Source of the DNA: Drosophila persimilis
Lineage: Eukaryota; Arthropoda; Insecta; Diptera; Drosophilidae
Length of the DNA stretch: 64,000 nucleotides
Assembly: GCF_003286085.1 (NCBI RefSeq)
Contig: NW_020825312.1
Location: 3,410,001 to 3,474,000 of the forward strand
Direction of reading: 5' to 3'
Both the position numbers and the translations under genes were made by a program. The notes beneath the pieces were generated by a model. It was not told the origin of the DNA, did no database searches, and was given only the letters and a program-made list of their open reading frames with translations. Of the stretch, positions 35,130-45,761 are shown piece after piece (the stretch's first letter is position 1; each line of letters opens with the position of its first letter).

Positions 35130-36294
35130 AATTACCTTAATCCCTAATAAATGCTCTATTCGGCACTGAAATGGTATTTCAACTTAATTCAAATTTAATA
35201 ATTAGGCGAAATAGCTTATGTAGAAATTCGAAAGTATTCTATGGATAGTCTCATTCAAGCATTCTAAAAAAAAAGATCTGCAGAATTCGAAGACTATTAG
35301 AGGTGTAGAGGTGATGCTGTAGTTGTCATTTGATCGGAGTTTATGCTGTAAATGTATCCGATCTATGGCTCCTATTACCCATCCACTTACAGCGGAAAAT
35401 TCTTCCAGATGAACAGAGCAAGAATAGAGAGTACCGATAAAAGATAGTGTGGCAACAATTAGAGAGAGAGAGTTTTTAGAGAGTTTAGAAAGTGCTATAA
35501 AATGCTCAAAGATTTTTGCAGCAAAGCTCTAGTATGTAGAGAAATATAGAGGTCACTTACGTTTATTGAATTTTAAGAACTGATTCATAGGTTTGATCAT
35601 TACTTCTGCTTAGAAGTAAATCATCGCAAACTGATCCGAACTTGTGACCATTCCAAAATATTTATGAAACTGTGGACATTTAATAATGAGCTATGGTTAA
35701 TAGTGGCAGCAGGAGTCAACCTCAACAAGAGTGCTATGGACATTTGGTAAAACGATACATGCACATACTCGTATATTTCCAAAAAATGGAGCCATCAGAA
35801 GGGGGAAAAACAATCAAGATTTTATCAGTTCGGTATTCTAAGTAATTCAATTTCCCTTCGTCGTTCGACACTCCATCATCGACTGCTGATGACATGGAGT
35901 GCCTGGTATTCAATGGCAATATCAATGCCACGGCTCTCACTCTCATCTCCGACACATCCAATCTCGCTATCGATGCCGATGCCGATGCCGATGCCGTGCA
36001 GATCAATCCGATATCGCATCTTCTACGTGTACTTGTACGTGTATGTCGTACGAGTATATTGTATATTGTATATTGATGGTGTCTGTCGTGTCGGTGGTGC
36101 TCCGCTCGAGTGCCAATGAGATCAATGACAATGTTATGCCGTGTAATTTACATGCTTCTCACTATCGTACATCGGAGTGCGAATGCTATCTGGTCCTCTG
36201 ATTGAGATATCAGACACCGCGACAAGCGACTCCCTAGTCAGGTGCATTTTGGAAATTGTTTTTCGCCGAAGAAAAGAGCAGAATGCTCTTTGCA
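35130..36294. other. Intergenic region
   Basis: No gene is supported. A short (GATGCC)n run at about 35,970-35,996 and scattered GTA-type repeats are the only structure seen. The first 30 bases after the cluster gene 3 stop contain AATAAA (35,147), its likely poly(A) signal. Confidence 0.6.
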
Positions 36295-36302
36295 TATTTA
36301 AG
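36295..36302 (+). promoter_or_regulatory. Weak TATA-like box of cluster gene 4
   Basis: TATTTAAG lies 118 bp upstream of the ATG at 36,420, at a spacing like that of cluster gene 3. Confidence 0.4.
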
Positions 36303-36419
36303 GGGGAGGCGGCCCCCTGACAGCGCATCATTCACGTTTTGGTTGCTGCTCACAAGGGATCGCACCGCAATTAAAATTCAAGGATACCAATAAAACTCTC
36401 CTCCGCACGGATATAGACT

Positions 36420-37602
36420 ATGAAGCAAGGTAGGTGTCAGGCCGCCAGGGTGCCTTCCCCTCCAATTATCCACTCCTTCATCCCTCATTCACCTTCGTTC
36501 CGGTGCACTCCGGTGTTTCTCAAATGCAGCTAGGGGAATCCTGTCATTGCTCGCTCTGGCCAGCCTGGCAGCCATAGCCTTGGGCAGCAATGCGATCGAC
36601 GAGTTCGATTACCTTTCGGTCCAGGAGATTTGTAGCCTGCTGCCGTGGGAGACGAGCTTCCTGCGCCCGACCACCTGCGACAACTGGGTGACCTGCCCGG
36701 CCAACGGCTCCAGCCTGGAGCAAGGCGCTTGCGCCACCGGACTGTTCTACAATAAGCAGCTGGGCCGCTGCAACGTGGCCGCGAGCGTCAGGTGTCCCTA
36801 CACAGGTGTGGAGGTCGGTGCCCCCGCTAACCTGTGCGCCAACGAGACCGAAGGCAGCTTCGTGCAAGACCCCAGCAGTAGCAACTGTCGCGGCTACATC
36901 CTCTGCCAGGGCCACGCCCAGATCCACGCCAACTGCCCCAGCGAGCTGATCTTCAATCCCACTTCCCGCTCCTGCGTCTACAACAACCAGTACACGTGCC
37001 CGCAGAGCCAGAAGACGCACACCAGCCCGGCATGTCGGGCCCTGCCCAACAACACGCGCCTGGCTCACACCGAGCACTGCGAGAGGTACTACGAGTGCGT
37101 AAACGATATCCTCCACACCCGCGAGTGTGAACCTCAGAAGGCCTACGACGTGAACAGGGGCTACTGCGTGGACATCGATTTGGTGTCCTGCTACGCCACG
37201 GCCGCCCTGCCGGAGCCGGAGAACACATACTGCCTGAACAGAACCGCTGGATACCACGCGGATGACCAGTCCTGTAGCCATTACTACATCTGCGGCAAAC
37301 CCGTCAACGGCAAGTACGACACGGAGCCCCAGCATCTGAGCTGCGCCCTCGGCCAGTACTTTGACATCGAGAAACTCTCCTGTCGCGACCGTCTCAACGT
37401 TCGCTGTTTGCTGGACCGCTGCGTGGGCAATAACATGTCCTACGTGAACGTGGTCGATGATTGCCAAAAATATGCCCGCTGCTCGGGCGGCGTCACCGCC
37501 GGCACCGGCCGTTGTCCGGAGAATTACTACTTCGATGAGCGCAGCCAGGGCTGCACGCCCATCAACTACAACTACATTGCCTGCTCGCCGAGAATTGTCT
37601 AA
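36420..37602 (+). CDS. Peritrophin with five CBM14 domains (cluster gene 4)
   Basis: Exon 1 (36,420-36,429) is ATGAAGCAAG with a gtaggt donor; after a 100-bp intron ending aaatgcag, exon 2 is 36,530-37,602. The 360-residue product begins MKQARGILSLLALASLAAIA, a signal peptide. Five CBM14 domains start near EICSLL, NLCANE, PACRAL, TYCLNR and DRCVGN. Third-position GC is high, more so than in cluster gene 3. AATAAA at 37,630 follows the stop. Chitin binding in the gut lumen is inferred from the domains. Confidence 0.9.
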
Positions 37603-37629
37603 CCCGTAATTGGCTCACCCGTAAATTAA

Positions 37630-37635
37630 AATAAA
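37630..37635 (+). terminator. Polyadenylation signal of cluster gene 4
   Basis: AATAAA lies 28 bases after the TAA stop. Confidence 0.65.
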
Positions 37636-37639
37636 ACCC

Positions 37640-39423
37640 GAGCGTATCATGGTGGAGGTCACAAGTTAGAGGATGGGCATACATGGAAGCAACACTAGCA
37701 CGCACGATTAAACATTTTCCCAACACGGTAGAACACGAGATATTGTAATTTTGAATTTTTTTTTTGCATACTTTTATTAATATTAAACTTCAATAATGCA
37801 TTCCAATTCCTTCCAATAGCTATGCCGGTTTATATATTACTATAGGGGCTAGTTCATAGTTCAACTTAACGATAAAATGATAGGCCTGTTTTATGCCTGT
37901 TCGAAGAATGCACGATCCACGTTCACCTCTAGTCATCCTCCTCAGCATCATTTTACTCGAATGATTTGAATACTCGTCTTTCGTAGTCCATGATGGGACT
38001 CCACTCGAATGATGAGGATCGGGACGAAGATGGAGATGGAGATGGAGATGGGGACGTGGCCAGAGGAAGGAGACAGCAAATGTTCATTTGCAGAGCTCGA
38101 GCTGTGCCTCGATAAGGTTCCTTCCAGAAGAGTTATTTGGTACGGGGTACGGGTACGGCCTTCCCCATCAAATTACGCCGCATACCACATGCCGCATACC
38201 GCTTTTGGCAATCGCTCTTCGTTACAGTTCAAGTGCCCAGACATTATCAATTTTCAATTTTAATTAAAAGAGTACCCTCGTCGCCAGATTTCGGGTTCGA
38301 AGAATTCGGTGCCATACCGTTATTTGATAGCCCGATAACAGATTCAACATTTGAGGGTGCTGACTTTTATACTATTTCCGTGTTCCGATCTTGCCACTGA
38401 CTGAACAGGTGGGCAGGCACCCGCTTCAGGAGAGTGTTTGCCAGAAAAATTATGTTCCTCCACATGATTCGGAATCTGCTGTAGAGCTCTAGTATCCATA
38501 AAGGATATACTTATTATTTTTTTTATTTTTTTTTTATTTTTTTAGTGTATAGATAATTGTGTATTTGGTGTATTTAATAAATATGGCCTCCGATTAGCGG
38601 GAATTCTGAGAAATAAGAGAGGCCGGAAAGTAGTCATGTGACAGCATGTGTGGAAGAAGATTCATGGATCCCCCGAGGCATGACAGGAGGTAGAAAGCTG
38701 CAATTGTAATATGTTCATAGCGGCCTAATAAAGGTTTATTATGGAATATTGTGCCCGATTATGGAATACGTAGGCTGCCCCGTTTATGTCCGTAGCCATG
38801 GCTATTTTTATATATTGCCATTTAAAAGTTTTGAATGAGTTTTTGACCACCCAAAACATTAAATCAAGGGATCCTCTGACTTGCAGATAAAGCCTTGCCT
38901 TGCAGACAATTCCTTGTGAGTGCCAAAAGTAGTACTGCGAAAGTAGGGTTAAACGTTTTGAAATGTGTGTAAAATGTGTTCATCTTCCTTAAGAATATTT
39001 TTGAAAACAATAAAATCATTTTAAAGGTTATTTGGTTGGCCTTTCACTATTAGTCGCTAGTAAGCGGCTTCTTTGCCTGCTGCTGCCATTCACAGTCCTG
39101 CGTAGACTCACTAGTAGCCTCGATCCTTTACTTCAGCAGTCTACAAAAACCGCTGAGGCATCTGAAGAGCTTTTGGCGCCTCTTCCTCCATGCATAGCTG
39201 TGCATTCCCAAAAATGCATGACGTCATGTCCGGATCATGTTTTATTAGTGCTGTATTTATTATGTTGGCCAATCGATACACAGAAATCTACCCAGAGGAC
39301 AAAGTGACTTAATCGCTATTAAGATTTGATAATACTCGCCTGACATTGACAGCAGAGTCGTATTTATTGTCGAGGCCTAAGGTATCTAACAAGAGTCTAA
39401 TTAAAACCGATTGCGTACGCTGC
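37640..39423. other. Intergenic region between convergent cluster genes 4 and 5
   Basis: No supported gene. It contains a (GATGGA)n run at 38,027-38,052 and a T-rich tract at 38,517-38,543. A 91-codon ORF at 39,032-39,307 shows no domain and no splice context. Confidence 0.6.
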
Positions 39424-40679
39424 TCACGAGGCTTCAGTGCTGGCGCTGGCGCTGGCGCTGGGGCTGGGGCTGGGGCTGGGGCTGGTCCCGTCCGTGTCAT
39501 CATTCATAGCTGTTTGCGACACGACTTTGGTCGAAGCTGCAGCTGATAGCTGGCAGGCGGGATAAGATATTACCTGCGTTGTGCAGCGTTGAGTCACCTC
39601 ATCGAAGTACTCTTCGCCTGGGCAGGTGCCCGCGCCTATGCTGGCTCCGTCCTGGCATAAGGCGAATCCCCTGCAACCGTCATCCGACTCGCTGGCCAGT
39701 TGAATGGTCGTATTGCCGAGACCCACGCAGCGGTCGTAGGCGCAGGGCGCCTTGTAGCGGGGCACGCAGGCACCACCGTCGACGGCCAGGAAGAACCTTC
39801 CGTCAGAGCACACGGCATGCTCCAGGGCCATTTGACCGTCCTCTAGCTCGTGGCAGTAGTAGTAGCCGTTGCAAGAGATGTTATCGGACACGAAGTCGCC
39901 AGCATGGGCGCAGACGCCCATCTCGTCGATATCCGGGGCCACGGTGAAGTCGCACTCCACCATCTGCGGATAGTCACATCGCGCAGAGCCGGCGCTGAAA
40001 TAGAAGGTGCCAGGGCAGGTGCCATTGAGCACCTGGCCGTCCCAGCACATTTGCCAGCCGTTGCAGTTGGTGGTGTCCTTGATGAAGACGCCGTCGGGCA
40101 GGATGTTGCAGTAGCTGTCCGGGTCCATCTTCACCTGGCAGGGAAAGTTCCGTATGCAGTCTTCCGTTCCGGCACTATAGTTCATTCCCGTGGGGCACGT
40201 TCCTTTCGTCCCCTTTCCGTTCAGACAGTAGTAGTAACTGCTGCAGGAGTACGGATCGGCGGTGAAGCCATTCAGAACCGATGCGCATGGATCGCTCGAC
40301 ACGCACTTGATGCTGCCCGAGGCCACACACTCCTCGCTCTCTCTGTCGTAAAAGAGGTCAGCGCCACAGGTTCCGGCGACTGGCTTCCCATCGACGCACT
40401 CTATCCAGGCGTTGCACGCACGGGGATCGTTGATTTTCGTCCCGTTGACGACCAGGGTGCAGATGACACTCGGGTCAAAGGAGGCGCTACCCAGTGGCAC
40501 CAGGGCTAGTCCAAGGATCACAAATATCCCGGCATCTAGTGCGAATAAATTTAAATTAAATAAACATTAGCACAAACTTTCAAGACTATTTAGATGCTCT
40601 CTCAGAATTTTGTCTAGTGATATTCCATTCGTACAAACGATGTATTTTTTTACGTACTCATGTTGCTTGTATGGGGCAT
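39424..40679 (-). CDS. Peritrophin with five CBM14 domains and Ser/Pro/Ala tail (cluster gene 5)
   Basis: Exon 2 is 39,424-40,535. It must start two bases into a codon, so a phase-1 first exon is needed. The best fit is 40,658-40,679, which contains two in-frame ATGs (40,679 and 40,661) and a gtacgt donor after ATGA. Using the inner ATG gives 371 residues starting MNAGIFVILGLALVPLGSAS, a signal peptide; the outer one adds six. Five CBM14 domains start near VICTLV, DPCASV, SYCNIL, GVCAHA and DRCVGL. The C-terminus is a Ser-Pro then Ser-Ala dipeptide repeat (SPSPSPSPSASASAS). The donor is weaker than in the other cluster genes, so the start is the least certain part. Confidence 0.82.
39434..39484. 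repeat. (GCTGGC)n/(GCTGGG)n hexamer array
   Basis: Eight tandem hexamers on the plus strand, four GCTGGC-type then four GCTGGG-type, encode the Ser-Ala and Ser-Pro tail of cluster gene 5 on the minus strand. Confidence 0.85.
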
Positions 40680-41781
40680 TGGAGAAGACTCAAAATGTTT
40701 TATCAACGCTCCAAGCTGAAATCGTGGCAACGGCAACGTTCAACTGGAAGGCGCACAGCACTGGTTTTATACTCGTATACAGCACAGAAACACAACGATG
40801 ATGGTTCGGGCGTTCCGCATGTCCATAAATTTCTGAGCATTACTTCACAGTCGGAACTGTCGTCAGTTTTAGTCAATGGCTAAAATTGGGGTTGAGCGTA
40901 TATTCATATTTATGTTTTATCAAATGCTGCTAAAGCCTAATTTGACATTTTTTGATATATTTGGGAGCTCCGAGGCTGGTGGTCGATTTACAAACTGCGT
41001 ATTATATAGAGGATCAGCAATAGACGTTCCTTTTTCCAGAGGACACCCAGAGAGTGGCCAGACACTCGCATAGAGTGGCAAAGAGCTGATGGAACAAGAA
41101 CATTCTTTCGTAAAATAATGATCATGAGGGTGCTGGAAGGCAAATTGTCACGGATCAACTCTGAAAGACCGTCTATTGATCCTGAGAAGAGGAAGTTCTA
41201 AAATAAATCCCTCTATATTACGATCATTGGGTAGTTATAAAAATTCGAATTTAAAGTCAGTGCAGCCATACAAATACTTTAACAGAAATATACATATGCA
41301 TGAGGTGGTGCAAATATGGTTTATTCCGGTATATGTATTTGTTTTTCGACTCCAAAGTCGTTCGCCTGATAAGACAAATGTATGTTCATCATGGTATAAA
41401 TAAACTCCGATGACCAGTTCATGACAAAAATACAACTGATTATGGTTTTGATACGAGGAAAAGGAGGCAAAGTCTTGTGTTATGCAAAGTATTTCCTACG
41501 TCTGCTTAACAATAAATAAATTTAGCGATTGGCGATTAAATAATGAGACCATATTTTCCTTTATTTTCGTTGATTTCTGCACAGGAGGCAGGGGTTCTTT
41601 CTGCAAATTGCGTAGTCGTGCTATTTATGGGTGCAATTCGTGAATAGCCATCGATCATGCAAAATAATTTTGACCATAAGTGGGGAGGTTCGATTCATCA
41701 TGTCTCGTGCTTGACGTGTCGTCGATCAATGCGATCCGGGCAATTCCTCCTCCGCCGACGATAAATGTCGGCTCGGATCCA
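40680..41781. other. Divergent intergenic region of cluster genes 5 and 6
   Basis: It holds the promoters of gene 5 (-) and gene 6 (+). No ORF in between shows a domain. A CGATAAATG site at 41,759 is a weak GATA match upstream of the gene 6 TATA box. Confidence 0.5.
40764..40771 (-). promoter_or_regulatory. TATA box of cluster gene 5
   Basis: TATAAAAC on the minus strand lies 85 bp upstream of the first ATG (40,679) and supports placing the first exon there. Confidence 0.65.
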
Positions 41782-41789
41782 TATAAAAG
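41782..41789 (+). promoter_or_regulatory. TATA box of cluster gene 6
   Basis: TATAAAAG lies 82 bp upstream of the ATG at 41,864. Confidence 0.8.
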
Positions 41790-41863
41790 CCTGCCAAGGC
41801 AAGGGCTCCCCAACAGTGTTCGACTGTAAGCTACCAGAACGCGCACTGAAGAAAATTCCAAAT

Positions 41864-43104
41864 ATGTTGGGTGGGTGCTGCTGAAACACATGGCTATACT
41901 ACACATTCTACATAGAACAAATAGAATACAATCTACAATCATTAATGTTTCTCCAATAGGTAGAGATCAAGGATCGATGCTCGCCGCCCTCCTGCTGCTG
42001 CTCTGCAGCTGCACGGCTCCGGCTGCTGCAAATCTGAACATGAGTGCCCTCTGCCTGATGGTACCCGACGGCATGTTCGTGTCCAGCCAGGCGGATTGCT
42101 CCAGCTACTATCAATGCCAGGGCGCGACGGCCAGCTTGATGAGCTGCTCCAACGGGCAGTACTTCGACAAGGACGCGCAGATGTGTGTGGCATCCTCGCA
42201 GAGCACCTGCGCAAGCAAGAGCCAGCCCTGTCTGGGGAAGGCGGTGGGCACCTTCCAGGCGGACAGTAGCTCCTGTGGTGGCTACTGGTACTGCAGTGCC
42301 TCGGGCGCCTTGAGCGGCAGCTGCCCCAGCGGCGAGAACTTCGATCCCACCAAATCGGCCTGTGTCTATCCTTACCAGTATGCGTGCACAGTGTCGACCG
42401 TGGACAACGGAAGCGGTGCCAGCTTAGAAGTGTCGCTCAATCTGTGCTCCATAATCGAGAACGGTTTCTACTTTGGAAGCGCCTCGAATTGCAGTGGATG
42501 GAACTACTGCCAGGACAATGTGCTGCATACCGGCACCTGCCAGAACGGGTTGATCTTCGACGTGAATGGACGGAGCTGTGGCTACCGTGGTTCCAGCTCC
42601 TGCGCACAGGTTACCAACGACCCCTCGTTGACCGCAGCCGCAGCCCCATCGAACTGCACCACGTCTGGCGAAAAGAAGGCCGCCACCGCGTGCAACCAGT
42701 ACTACCTCTGCACCGGCAGCACCTACTCCCTGATAACATGTGCCACTGGCTCGTACTACGACACCGTCTCGATGCAATGCGTAAGCCGCATGCAGGCGCG
42801 CAATGACTGCGATCGCTGCCTGGGCTCCACGAAGACCTTTGTGAATGCCTACTCGAACAGCAGCTGCGACCAGTACTTGTATTGCGTCAATGGCGTGCAG
42901 CAGGCGATTGAGACCTGCCCCGTGAACTACTACTTCAACGAGAATGTTGGAAGCTGCGTCTACGAAACGGAGCCACAGTTCGATTTCTGCAATCCCACAA
43001 AGGCATCAGGAGTGCCAGCAACAACGGCAGCCACAAACACGACCACAAGCGCATCAACAACAACGAAAGCTACTGCCACTAATACCACAGCAAAGCCCGT
43101 ATAA
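41864..43104 (+). CDS. Peritrophin with five CBM14 domains and Thr-rich tail (cluster gene 6)
   Basis: Exon 1 (41,864-41,870) is ATGTTGG with a gtgggt donor; an 89-bp intron ends ccaatag, and exon 2 is 41,960-43,104. The 383-residue protein starts MLGRDQGSMLAALLLLLCSC, a signal peptide. Five CBM14 domains start near ALCLMV, QPCLGK, NLCSII, SNCTTS and DRCLGS. A Thr/Ala-rich tail (TNTTTSASTTTKATATNTT) is typical of O-glycosylated linkers. It is most similar to gene 7, sharing the short fourth domain that begins with a Gly-Glu/Asp stretch and a CxxYY motif. ATTAAA near 43,129 may be its poly(A) signal. Confidence 0.9.
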
Positions 43105-43793
43105 TGCTTTTGCTTATCAAATATTGCAATTAAAGGAAGCCCCTTGAGTATTCGAGATTAGCATTTTGTCTGTCAGGATTGTATATATAGTAGCATAGCT
43201 ATAGGAGACTATCTCCCGTACCATTTGGATCCGTATCTGTGTGTGCAGGGGTGTCAAAAGATGGGGACAACCTTATCGTTGAGTAGGTTTTTAGTAACAG
43301 CCCACTGCCGTCCCTTCGCCCACTGAGCGAACTCAGCATATCCCTTCGTTTGACATATATGTACATACATACATATAGAAAATGGGATCAGTAGTACCAG
43401 TACTATGCTGGAAAACCACGAGACCGTTTTTGTTGAGGTTAAGTAATAATCTTGGGTTGAGTCTGTTGGGAGCAAAAAATAACCCTACCCTACCCTACCC
43501 TACCCTACCCTACCACCTATTTCGACTGTTTCTGCCTGCGCTGATTAGTTCTCGCTGTTCAATTATTAAGGTTCGCCACTTATACTGATATGAACGAGCA
43601 TAGATTGTCGGTGGGGTCTGCACCCATTCATGGTAGTCTTCGAGAAGCATGAGAATCACCCGACAGCGCAATGTCTTGTCTCTGGGCTATGATTAAAATG
43701 ATTATAGCGATGATAATTCAATAAAACTAAACTGATATAAAATTGAATCGTGTTTCTTGTATCATGTATCTATAATTCTCAGGAATCGAGCGC
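43105..43793. other. Intergenic region with a CCCTA array
   Basis: No gene is supported between cluster genes 6 and 7. The pentamer array at 43,483-43,514 and a TACATA repeat at 43,354-43,377 are the notable sequences. Confidence 0.6.
43483..43514. repeat. (CCCTA)n pentamer array
   Basis: Six tandem CCCTA units. It resembles a telomere-like pentamer, but Drosophila telomeres do not use short repeats, so this is an interstitial microsatellite. Confidence 0.85.
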
Positions 43794-43800
43794 TTATCAA
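43794..43800 (-). promoter_or_regulatory. GATA site (TGATAAG) upstream of cluster gene 7
   Basis: CTTATCA on the plus strand lies 81 bp upstream of the TATA box at 43,881. Confidence 0.45.
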
Positions 43801-43880
43801 TTGGCTTGTCGCTGAAAGAAGCTCTCAAAATATATGATTTATATTTTTGGCCATCAGCGAAACGCCGCGACACACACAAG

Positions 43881-43888
43881 TATAAAAG
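43881..43888 (+). promoter_or_regulatory. TATA box of cluster gene 7
   Basis: TATAAAAG lies 83 bp upstream of the ATG at 43,964. A TCAGTCAT initiator-like sequence lies about 25 bases downstream of it. Confidence 0.8.
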
Positions 43889-43963
43889 ACAGGTGCTGGG
43901 AAAACTCCATATTCAGTCATTGACTAGCTTTCAGTATTAGTTCAAGCGGCCATCTCTGAAATC

Positions 43964-45263
43964 ATGACAACAGGCAAGTGAATCCCGTCGGAAGCATCCT
44001 CCAAAGACTGGCGTCGACAGGTGTAACAGGTAATAACGAAATTCAATCTGCATTCACAGGCAAATTCCTCTCGGCCGCCATCCTCTGCCTCGCGGTGGGC
44101 ACTGCCTTGGGCGACGACGTGCTGGAGGGCAATTACAACGTGACGGCCTTCTGCACGGCGGTGAAGACGGGCACCAATCTGGGCAGCATCGTCTCCTGCG
44201 ACTACTACTATGTGTGCACTAGCACCGGACCCCAAAAAGCCTACTGCAGCAGCGGATACGCCTTCAGTCTATCCACGGGTTCCTGCACCCCAGTTGCTCA
44301 AGCGAACTGTTACTACGGCGTGGAGAATCCTTGTCTGGGAAGGACGGGCGAGAGCTGGGTGCCCGTTACGGGAACGTGCAACCAATACTACTACTGCCTG
44401 GACGGCGTCAACAAGGGACAGGGCTCCTGCAAGGGTACCCAGTCATTCGACAAGGTCAGCCAGCAGTGTGTCTACGGAAACTGCATTGCTGGCTCTGTAG
44501 ACAATGATGAGCCCAACCTGACGAACATCTGCGAAGTCGTACCTTACGGCAAGTACTTTGGCGACACCCAGGCTTGTGATACATGGAACTATTGCCAAAC
44601 CAACGGCACGCTTCAGTCGAACAAATGTTCATCGGTGAGATCCCGCGGATCCCTGCACCTTGCTTGAGCACTGTACTTATTCAATGCCCCTATTTTCAGG
44701 CATACAACGTGGAAACTGGCGAATGTGTGTACGCCAACGACAATGTGTGCAGCAGAGTCACCGATACCCCCCTGGGTACTGCCCCAACCCAGTGCGACAC
44801 CTCTGGTGATGTTAAGCCCAACGACAAAATCTGCGGCAGCTACTACACTTGCAAAGGACAGACTTGGGTGTCAGTTGACTGCGCCTATGGATACTACTAT
44901 AATGTTGGGACGAAGAGCTGTGTGCTGCGAAAGACAGCCACACCGGTCGCGGGATGCAATCGGTGTCAATACGCCACGACGACATGGGTGAATGCCGTGA
45001 GCAGTACTACCTGCGGCACCTACTACTACTGCAACAACGGCCAGGCCTCACTCCAAACCTGCCAGGACAAGTATTACTTCAACGAAAACCAGCAGGGCTG
45101 TCTTTCGACTTCGGACACCACAAGTTTTGACACTTATGTAAAAAACAACGGAGCTTGTGCTGGTGCAACGGTTTCCGATGATTCCGAAACCACCACCGAA
45201 TCCGAAGTTACCGCTATACCCAAATTCTTCGATACCGATGAAGAAACAGGTCAATGGATCTAG
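43964..45263 (+). CDS. Peritrophin with five CBM14 domains and an extra intron (cluster gene 7)
   Basis: Three exons (43,964-43,973; 44,060-44,634; 44,700-45,263) give 382 residues. Exon 1 is ATGACAACAG and its donor is GC (CAG|gcaagt), since the only GT nearby would break frame and the unspliced frame stops at once. The second intron (65 bp, gtgaga donor, ttttcag acceptor, phase 0) interrupts CBM14 domain 3 between KCSS and AYNVETGEC and is absent from the other six five-domain genes. The N-terminus MTTGKFLSAAILCLAVGTALG is a signal peptide. Domains start near AFCTAV, NPCLGR, NICEVV, TQCDTS and NRCQYA. The tail is acidic and Thr/Glu-rich. Confidence 0.87.
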
Positions 45264-45646
45264 CGAACGTTTATCGATTACCATAAAGAGGAAGTGCTTT
45301 TCCCGGTGTAAAAAAAAACAAAATTGTATCCGTATTATATTAAAAATATTCAGTTAATAACATTCACAAGCAAATCATTTGATGCACTACTTCTATGAAT
45401 CATCCTTGAGGTTTAAGGAATTAAGGAGTCAATGAGTAATTTTTTTAGATTTCAATCATGGCGGAGTATTGTACTCGTGTGCCTACCCTCGCCGAAAATC
45501 ACAATACAACGACATCGGGAAATTAGTATACAAAGTATGATGTTCAAGATCTGCGGCAGATCGCAGCACACACAGATTGCAAACACAAGTTTTCGATTAA
45601 TTCTGACATTAGCCGCACCCAGCGGTCCGTTGTGGAGGATCGGCTG
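45264..45646. other. Intergenic spacer between cluster genes 7 and 8
   Basis: AT-rich 3' flank of gene 7 followed by the gene 8 promoter. No additional feature is seen. Confidence 0.5.
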
Positions 45647-45654
45647 TATAAAAG
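45647..45654 (+). promoter_or_regulatory. TATA box of the three-domain obstructor-type gene
   Basis: TATAAAAG lies 115 bp upstream of the ATG at 45,762. Confidence 0.75.
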
Positions 45655-45761
45655 GGAAGCACACGGAGTGGCGCCACCATATTGCGGTGCCGAAAAGAAA
45701 CCGAAAAACACAACCCAACCAGAACCTATATCGAAATTCACGTCAAAGTGCCAAAACTGAA

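Noticed and set aside
36544..37467. 307-codon minus-strand ORF opposite cluster gene 4
   Set aside because: It arises from high third-position GC of the sense gene and has no domain.
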